Source: Kingdonia uniflora (taxonomy: Eukaryota > Streptophyta > Magnoliopsida > Ranunculales > Circaeasteraceae). From it: DNA of 64,000 nt. Shown here piece after piece: positions 57,351-64,000 of the stretch; within the stretch, counting starts at the first letter, position 1, and each line of letters begins with the position of its first letter. Made by a program: the position numbers and the translations under genes. The stretch lies in NCBI GenBank assembly GCA_014058105.1, contig JACGCM010000304.1, positions 620,001 through 684,000 of the forward strand, given 5' to 3'. Below the pieces are notes generated by a model. It worked only from the letters and a program-made list of their open reading frames with translations, was not told the DNA's origin and searched no databases.

Positions 57351-58069
57351 GACGATCCTTTTCAATGTTTCTATAACTATATCGTGCGGTCAGACTGTGT
57401 TTGGAATAGTTCCCCTTGTGGCCCCATTAATTGAGTGGAGATGAAGTCTTAAGACCAATCCCAATCACTGTTTTCTGTTATAATCCCAACCCAATTTCAA
57501 TATGTTCAGAAGTTTACTTGTATGAGAATATAGTCAATGTTTGTACTCCTGGGTTGTCCATGAGGTAACTTTAAATCTATAAAGTTTTACTGAAGAGGAA
57601 TCAACAGTTTTCGTTGGTTCCTTTTATCTTCATGATAAGGTACCTTAACCAAAGGGTGGAAAGGAAGACTAATTTCTAATGGAGCTAAACTGGTATCCCC
57701 TCATTCATGTTCTAAAACCAATGCCAATAGAGTGATTAATATGGTTTAGAATTTTTTCTTTCGCCATGTGTACAGCTGCGGGGGAGAATTCTTTCGAGCA
57801 TATCCACACGTAAAAAATCGAGAAAGGGGTAATGAGTTTAGTTCACAAGTCTAATGTATGAACCTGTTCACCAGACATAGGGAAATATAGGAGACTTGTC
57901 AACAAAAAAGGTAGTGTCCCGTAAAACTTCCTAACCATGTCATTCCAGAATTTACATCCCTCGAAATTTTGGAAATGCTGTAGATTTTCCTCATTTGCTA
58001 GATAAAGTGCATCGCTGTTGTGAGACACATGACACTTATCTCTTGAGAGACTGCTTATTAGAGATACTC
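57351..58069. other. Non-coding, DUF295-derived scraps then unknown
   Basis: Short pieces near 57380-57450 repeat DUF295 sequence (GGAATAGTTCC, GAGTGGAGATGAAG). The rest to the PHF5A fragment has no recognised feature. Confidence 0.45.
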
Positions 58070-58300
58070 TTAGTCTACGAAAAAACCATTATTTTCTACT
58101 AGCCCGTTAGATACACCTCCACAGATAACGCACCGCCCCTGGAAAGATCCATAGTTGCATTCATCACATACCCGAACTAGTGTGCATGGACGCACATATG
58201 AGTCGCAGATCACATTTCCATCACACTTTTCGCATAGCCGTCCAATGGCAATCCCTGGCTTCTTCCTGCACATAATAAGATCGGGATGATGCTTGGCCAT
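58070..58300 (-). pseudogene. Truncated PHF5A (SF3b subunit) copy
   Basis: From the ATG at 58300, 63 residues match PHF5A/Rds3, the zinc-finger subunit of the spliceosomal SF3b complex: [20 protein letters not shown], then RLCEKCDG and [19 protein letters not shown] to CVICGGV. One codon is missing after CDG so a zinc-binding Cys is lost, and after GGV (58112) unrelated codons lead to a stop. A normal protein has about 110 residues, so the second half is gone. A CTTATGCAG sequence just upstream resembles the acceptor of a leader intron, so this came from a genomic copy rather than a processed mRNA. Confidence 0.88.
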
Positions 58301-60177
58301 GTTTCTTCAGGTGATGTGGATGCTTTCTGCATAAGAAATGTTCATACTCTGTGTCAGTAAGTTAACGAAATTGCAAGTGTACACAGAAAAGCGTTTGAGG
58401 TGCATCCTACTAAGAACCTGCTCATAAACTGGAAATCAAACCAACCGCGGGGTCTTACTTGTAGAAAATAAAGTATCCTACGCGAGCATATGAAATAAGA
58501 ACAAATTTACAATACATACAAAATCTATGATGAGATATATAAACCATATACAGGTCAAAGTAACAATTTGATCTACCTAATAAGACATGGCTTTAAGTCC
58601 ACATTAGACAGTTTGCAGCCACAATCCTTTCAACAACTAAGAGTTTTGGGTTTCAGAAACAAGTGGATTAGTTAAGGGAAAGCTCAGCATTTAACAATGG
58701 TTCCTATCAGTAAAAGGGCATCAAATCAGAATCTTGGGCAGAGATTACAATAACTACTAGTAGAGATGGCAAGTGGTAATTCCTCCATAACTGAACCACA
58801 TCAGAATAAACATTTCTCAACAACAACAAACTTATTTTTTTCATATTTCTCTCACATAAATGTCCTAACATGTTAGGACTAGGGAGAGTTTATAAACTGC
58901 TGATAAGAACCCAAACCTCATGCACAACCCAAATCATCCCTTTCAGCATATTATTTTGTGAGGACACTCATAGCTAATCATCAACCCAAAGAAGTGGCAG
59001 AACAAAACCTCTACAATGATTACACTATGTTGTAAAACATACCCCAAGTAGCTCAATTTACACCTGAATTAAATATTAGCATTATAAATTAAATTTTTAC
59101 AACTTTGTTTAATCCATTACTTATTGTATTATTATCTTTCTAAATTATAATTTTCTTTACTATATAGGTTAAATTCAGCAAACCAACTTCTCAACGAAAT
59201 GATCAGTTCCCAAAGATGGTAAAATTACTAAGGTTAAATTGCAGTGTTAACACTACAAATACTTATATAAGTATATTTTTCGGAACATTAAAGGACATTC
59301 CCATATAGTTTATGTTAGTGATGACGAAGTTGATCACAATCAATCCCCCCTTCTACACTTGGCTACTTTGCAAAGTACTCCACATCTAAACTATCAGACT
59401 CCGAAGATTGTAAAAGAAGAAGGTTCAAATTCAAATGTTTGTGCCAACGTTTACACTGTTAACTATATTTATAAATTTATTTTTCGCAACACTATGGATC
59501 ATCGGGATATAGTTTCTATTAGTAGTGTGGAAGATGCTGACAAACAATTCACTATTCTACGCTTGGGTGCTTCACAAGATAATACACAAATTGATTAAAT
59601 TGTGGCTGCTTTCCAACTACATGGTGGTGACGAAGAAGCTGCTCAAGAATAAATAAAAGGATAAGGTTTATGGTAAATAGAACTATTGAGGCATACCAAT
59701 GTTTATGTTTAACTTTGATTTTTGTTACAAACTCTATAATATTTAATTGCACTTCAAACTCAATCAACATTTGCATCTGCTCAAATATCTATTACTGTTC
59801 AAATGTTCATTAAGTGGTTATATATTCCTTTATTATAAGGACTCATTCCTTGTTTGTATTGTTACTCACAAACAATGACTACCTACTACTACTACTGTAT
59901 TTGTCTGCAAGCCATTGATATTATTATTTCTGCCTAAGTACAAACTTTGGCTTCTATAGTGGATGATAGTGCAGTTGCACTGAATTTTTGTAATATTTGG
60001 TATATCATACCTATTGTTAAGCTTAAGATTAAGAAGCTTGTGTTCTGCTACTTGCACAGGGGTTTTCACCCAATGCTGCTGATGCATTCAACTAATATGT
60101 GTGATCCATTGATGGGATGCATGCTCAAAGTTTACAGTTAAAAGACCTTTATTATTAACATATGTTCTAGCTTCTAG
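58301..60177. other. Non-coding stretch with one unplaced frame
   Basis: No gene is recognised. A plus frame at 59359-59598 (79 codons, acidic end, then a further open piece after its stop) looks mildly protein-like, and a similar motif (FRN(I/T)(K/M)xHxxIVxxSxxE) occurs upstream near 59280 in another frame, hinting at an internally repeated relic. I cannot name it. Confidence 0.35.
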
Positions 60178-60341
60178 TAGCCAAGGCTTCTAGTTTTCCT
60201 TCTGGCATCAAAGCTTTGGCTGACTATGTTCATCCGAAAGGTCTTATTGTTAAATCCTCTATAGCTCTGTTTGCTGCAGAACATACTAGAACATTACGGA
60301 AGATTGGACGGCCAATCTTTTACTCTATAAATAAATGGTAA
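60178..60341 (+). pseudogene. Alpha-galactosidase (GH27) exon fragments, fused
   Basis: One frame reads ASSFPSGIKALADYVHPKGL, a GH27 signature normally followed by GIYSDAG. It then jumps to RKIGRPIFYSINKW, resembling the later GRPIFFSLCEW block. GTAAGT follows directly, like a retained splice donor. The roughly 70-90 codons between these blocks, with the catalytic Asp, are missing, so this is a deleted gene fragment. Confidence 0.65.
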
Positions 60342-60896
60342 GTACGTAACTTGCGCCAAGTTTCAAGTTCAGTTCTTCGTTCCTGCTGCTGTTGATGTTT
60401 ATCACAGTCCCTATTATTGTGCCTCCAGTTATCGTTCCGCCTAGAATTTCTTTGCACGTCGATTTTCTCAACGTCTACTCGGTTATCTTTCTTCTCAAGA
60501 TCCTTTCGAGACCTCTGATCAAGAATTAAGTTGTCAACCCGATCGCCGCAAATCAGACCACCCTATCTGTAGCCCGATTCAGCCTTGTGCGGTGCGAAAG
60601 TCTTACTTTGGAGCTGGAGGAAGCAATGGAATCTCACCCACCACACTGATGTCAAAAGCGAGTGCTGGAATCTCGTGGAGTGAAAGCGCCTTGAACTCGC
60701 GTTGAAAAGACTACTGGTGGCCAGCAATAGTTGGAGCAACTCTAGACCCCAGCACAAGAGTTGAAGATCATCACCAACAACTCCACGCAAATGCACTTCC
60801 GGTTAGACGTCCATGAATGAGAGGCCCCATCTAATGGAGAGGTCTTTTTGAAGAGGCTTCAAACCTACTGACTCTCTTGTCGCATATGGAACGCAG
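60342..60896. other. Non-coding or unplaced retroelement sequence
   Basis: Moderately GC-rich frames on both strands with no domain I recognise. It may be the polyprotein or leader side of the LTR that follows, but this is a guess. Confidence 0.3.
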
Positions 60897-62320
60897 TGTA
60901 GCGCCCCGCTTTATTTATTTTTTCGTTATATAACTTTGTTCTAGAGCTGTTGTAGTTTAGTAAGTTACATGGTGGAGTATGTTATCAAAGCTATTTTATT
61001 CTTTCTTCAAACCCATTCAACCTCCATCGTATCCCTCCCTGGTTCTTCTCCATATTCTTCTCCATCTCCTCTTCCCAAATCCTCCACAATCCCCTTCTCC
61101 TCCACTTAAACAACAACACCTTAAACCCATCTCTTCTCTTTGTAATCTAGAGAGAGAGGTGCACCCCAAATTCATAATTCGAAAACCCACATTTTCCCAT
61201 TGTTATTTGTAGCCGGGGGGTTTAAAATCAGATTCCTCAACCCATCCTAATCTTCTTCAGAGAGAGGGAGAATCCAGGAAGGAGACATGTAGTTGTTATA
61301 TATTCACCGATTCCATCTTTGGTTGGATAGTTAGTTTCGGGTGGTTCCTATCCGAGTATACCGCATTGGTTTCCAAATTTAGGCAAGTATAATTATTCCC
61401 GAGCATTGTATGATGTGTCGATATGAGGTTTAGATAAAATTCAGGATATTAGCAACATGCCATATTAGCCTAATCGTATTTCACAAAATTGGTAGAGATT
61501 TACCTAATTCTAGCTATAACCTGAGATGTTCATGTTTCATAACTATTAATAGCTCATCTTTAAAGTGTAATACTTTATGTTAATGTGATTTTGAAGTGGG
61601 TCCAGGAGGTTGTGGGGAAAACTTTTTTTTACATTAAGATTTGAATCTCATGCATGTAATAGTAGTAGCTTAAATTGGAGATATTATAATGGGGTTACAA
61701 TGTTATATTATACATCTCTCCCTTTTTAAAGCAACTTCTTTGGCATGCTAATTATTTACAAGACACATTCCTTGGTATATAATTGTGACGTATTATAGTT
61801 TAATAGTATACTAGAATTATAATGTGTTAGTGTTTTGTTAAAGGATAACCCTCGTTGACAATCGTAATCTAGTATAGACTTGGCAAGTAATTATTAATGA
61901 CTAGAATCTTACAAGTAAAGGCTTTTGGCATACAGGTTAACTTAGCTACGATTATAGGGCTTCAATTGATATAACCTTGTTAACTTAAGGTAGAAAGATC
62001 ATTAATAGTCATAGTATAATATCAGCGACTGAGACCCACTCCTATATATGTGAGGGTAGAAAGGTCATTGAGCATAAGATCGCCAATTATATGATATAGT
62101 CTCATTGCCTATAGAGCAAGGACAGATAGGTCATTTTGATTGAGTGTCGGTCTCTTAAATCATTCATGCATAGGATAACTTAGAGTCGTGTACACAGTAG
62201 GGCTATGATGTCAGGGTCCTTGGGTTCTATTCCCTAAACGAAATATTAGGTGACTGTTTATCAGTGTTCCAGGGTTGCAAACCCCTAAAACTCTTCCCCA
62301 GTTACATATCGGCTTTGTTA
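60897..62320. mobile_element. Truncated copy of the 2.3-kb LTR family
   Basis: It starts TGTAGCGCCCCG and follows 17820-19280 in order, with long conserved runs such as AGGACAGATAGGTCATTT and TGTACACAGTAGG. It stops matching near 62320, where the other copy continues another 800 bp to its GGGGCGTGACA end. No right terminus or target duplication is present. Confidence 0.75.
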
Positions 62321-62700
62321 TTCTTTGTGAATACTCCTTCATATTCAAAGGCTGATGTTAGTAGTATAATTTTATAAAGTAAAAAGTATACAACAGTTCT
62401 AACTTTTAAATCATTCTCTTATTCAAAGTCATCACCTGTATTTCAAACAATGGTGTTATAGCATTTCTGCAAACCATATCCAGAAAGAGTAAGTCTCGAC
62501 TACAATTAGACCCTTCAGGCCTCTTATTTTAGCCATACACAAGAATATTCTAAAATTACAAAAAAAAAAAAATAGTAATTGCATACATACTAGGATTCTC
62601 CAATATTTAAACTTTTACAAGTTTCTATCTAATTACATATCTACTTTAATTAGAACATGTAATTGTAAGAATAAAGTACAATCACTATGATCAATATATC
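62321..62700. other. Spacer, nothing recognised
   Basis: AT-rich sequence with an A run near 62560 and no supported feature. Confidence 0.4.
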
Positions 62701-63040
62701 AAAGATTAAAATGATTCTACTAACCTGATTTCCTGCTCTCTGTTTAATCACATGTTCTTGAGTGGAGTCTTCCCTTAGATTGGCTGCAGACCTCAATGGG
62801 ATGGTTTTCTGTAGTGTAGCCTCTAAGAGGGACTTCCTCTCTATTTAAATTGATGGGGTTTGAGTGGTCTTCCCATTATACCCTCAAGCCCTAATAAAGA
62901 GTAGCACTAGGTCCCACCAACCTTAACTTGGTGTAACAATTGGGCACAACCAATAACACATATACAACCTATTAACATGTGTGCTCGTGAACCAGACGAC
63001 AAAGTAAAGAGTAGTGCCGGTACAGATGGAAAATCCAACA
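62700..63040 (-). mobile_element. 3' LTR of a minus-strand Copia element
   Basis: On the minus strand GTGGGAGAT precedes TGTTGGATTT at 63040, the usual polypurine tract and LTR start of plant Copia elements. The sequence then runs left to an unclear end near 62700. Confidence 0.6.
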
Positions 63041-64000
63041 ATCTCCCACCCGGCACTAACTCGATTTTAAGAAAAATAATTTTAGCCTGATTCACAGTTT
63101 TTTATGAAAATCGGATGGCCATCCTTTGTTTTTTAAAACAACACATGATAATTTGTCAAAGGCAATGTTACTTCAAACTTGACTGTCACTCAACGACTAC
63201 AAAGATGACTAACACGGTTCACGGACAAATTTTGGTCAGGCCTTTGAGCACATGTCTAATTCATATCATAGACATCAGGCTAGCAACCTCAATAACTTTC
63301 AAGTATAATTTCTTTACTGGTGGAGTTTAGCGTGTGAATGGAAAATATACACCATAATGATGTGCTGGTACATTTCTATTAGTGTTCTGCAACATGTGTT
63401 TACCAGACACATGTCATTTCAATATTTAGACAAACTGTCATGCGAAGACCATCGCTCATACTGAAATGAAGGCCAAAGGATGTAGAGCCTACCCATATCC
63501 AGCCCAAGCAAACTTGAGAAACATTTCAGTATTATATATAGGCACTTGATACTTAGACAACCGTCATGTGATAAAATCACTCGTATCCAAAACTTTATTG
63601 CAATTACATACTTTAAACTGAATATGCGCACATATAATAACGGATCCAAATATAATAGTAGCTAAATAATCAAAAATCAAATCTGAATGTCGTCCAAAAC
63701 AATAATCGGGAATAACTCCCACATGGATAAAGAATCCTAATGCAATAATAGTAAATAAATCAGCAACTACTCCCACATAAAATAGCGATCCTCAAAGAGA
63801 CTCCAGGAAAATCTGATTCAGAGTAGCCCAAAACCATAAGCTCATCCGATTTCCTATAAACCAATCTGCAATCTCTTATCCTCTTTAAATGGCGAAGAAC
63901 TTTCTTGGTTGCCTGCCAAGTGAATGAATAATAGAAGGGTTATGATAGTACCTTCCTAACATCCCAACAAACAAACTAATGTCGGGTCTCATGCATATCA
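63041..64000 (-). pseudogene. Copia pol 3' end (RT/RNase H), continues past the window
   Basis: Reading leftwards from the window edge, MRPDISLFVGMLGRYYHNPS then, after a frame change, ATKKVLRHLKR and LVYRKSDELMVLGYSESDF match the reverse transcriptase/RNase H boundary of Copia polyproteins. Later frames (63419-63776) are decayed. The 5' part of the element lies beyond 64000. Confidence 0.72.

Noticed and set aside
57843..58028. Missing second half of PHF5A
   Set aside because: The frame downstream contains none of the conserved C-terminal PHF5A blocks.

Overview
This is a plant nuclear window, almost certainly from a eudicot. It has GT-AG spliced genes of plant-only families (CASP-like, ERD15, CHX), Ty1/Copia, Ty3/Gypsy, TRIM, LINE, hAT and Harbinger-type transposons, and AT-rich spacers. 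I cannot name the species. There are no bacterial-style operons, CRISPR arrays or rRNA genes, and no convincing intact tRNA gene.

Five genes look intact after splicing by eye. They are an ERD15/CID-type PAM2 protein (15179-15680, minus, 2 exons), a CASP-like membrane protein (21077-22125, minus, 3 exons), a single-exon membrane-anchored FkbM-type methyltransferase-like protein (31785-33350, plus), and two CHX cation/H+ antiporters (34965-37503 minus and 49608-52776 plus, 3 exons each with matching architecture). The rest is mostly repeats, relics and gene fragments.

Layout. 0-6.2 kb: degenerate coiled-coil-rich minus-strand locus. 6.2-15.2 kb: non-coding, with an LTR, a 58-bp tandem repeat and an hAT element. 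15.2-22.1 kb: ERD15, a Harbinger-like MITE, a 2.3-kb LTR-like element with target duplication, a second MITE, then CASPL. 22-28.7 kb: duplicated CASPL upstream sequence, broken up by a Copia gag relic, an hAT element, MITEs, two LTRs rich in TTCGAA motifs, a complete 345-bp TRIM, and a 136-bp inverted repeat. 29.7-31.3 kb: LINE relic. 31.8-33.4 kb: methyltransferase-like gene. 33.7-34.2 kb: hAT. 35-52.8 kb: CHX cluster, with two intact genes and two relics in opposite orientation, a PPR fragment, a long hairpin and a 5.6-kb Gypsy element. 54.7-55.8 kb: LTR and gag relic. 55.8-57.4 kb: head-to-head DUF295 pseudogenes, one split by an hAT element. 58.1-60.3 kb: truncated PHF5A and alpha-galactosidase fragments. 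60.9-62.3 kb: truncated second copy of the 2.3-kb LTR. 62.7-64 kb: Copia relic continuing beyond the window.

The strongest results are structural. Several transposon boundaries are fixed by perfect target-site duplications. Two CHX relics end and begin within a few codons of the same family position but on opposite strands 9 kb apart, which suggests an inversion through a third CHX gene. The intact CHX genes probably act in endomembrane or plasma-membrane K+/pH homeostasis (family knowledge). Nothing suggests that the five intact genes form one pathway.
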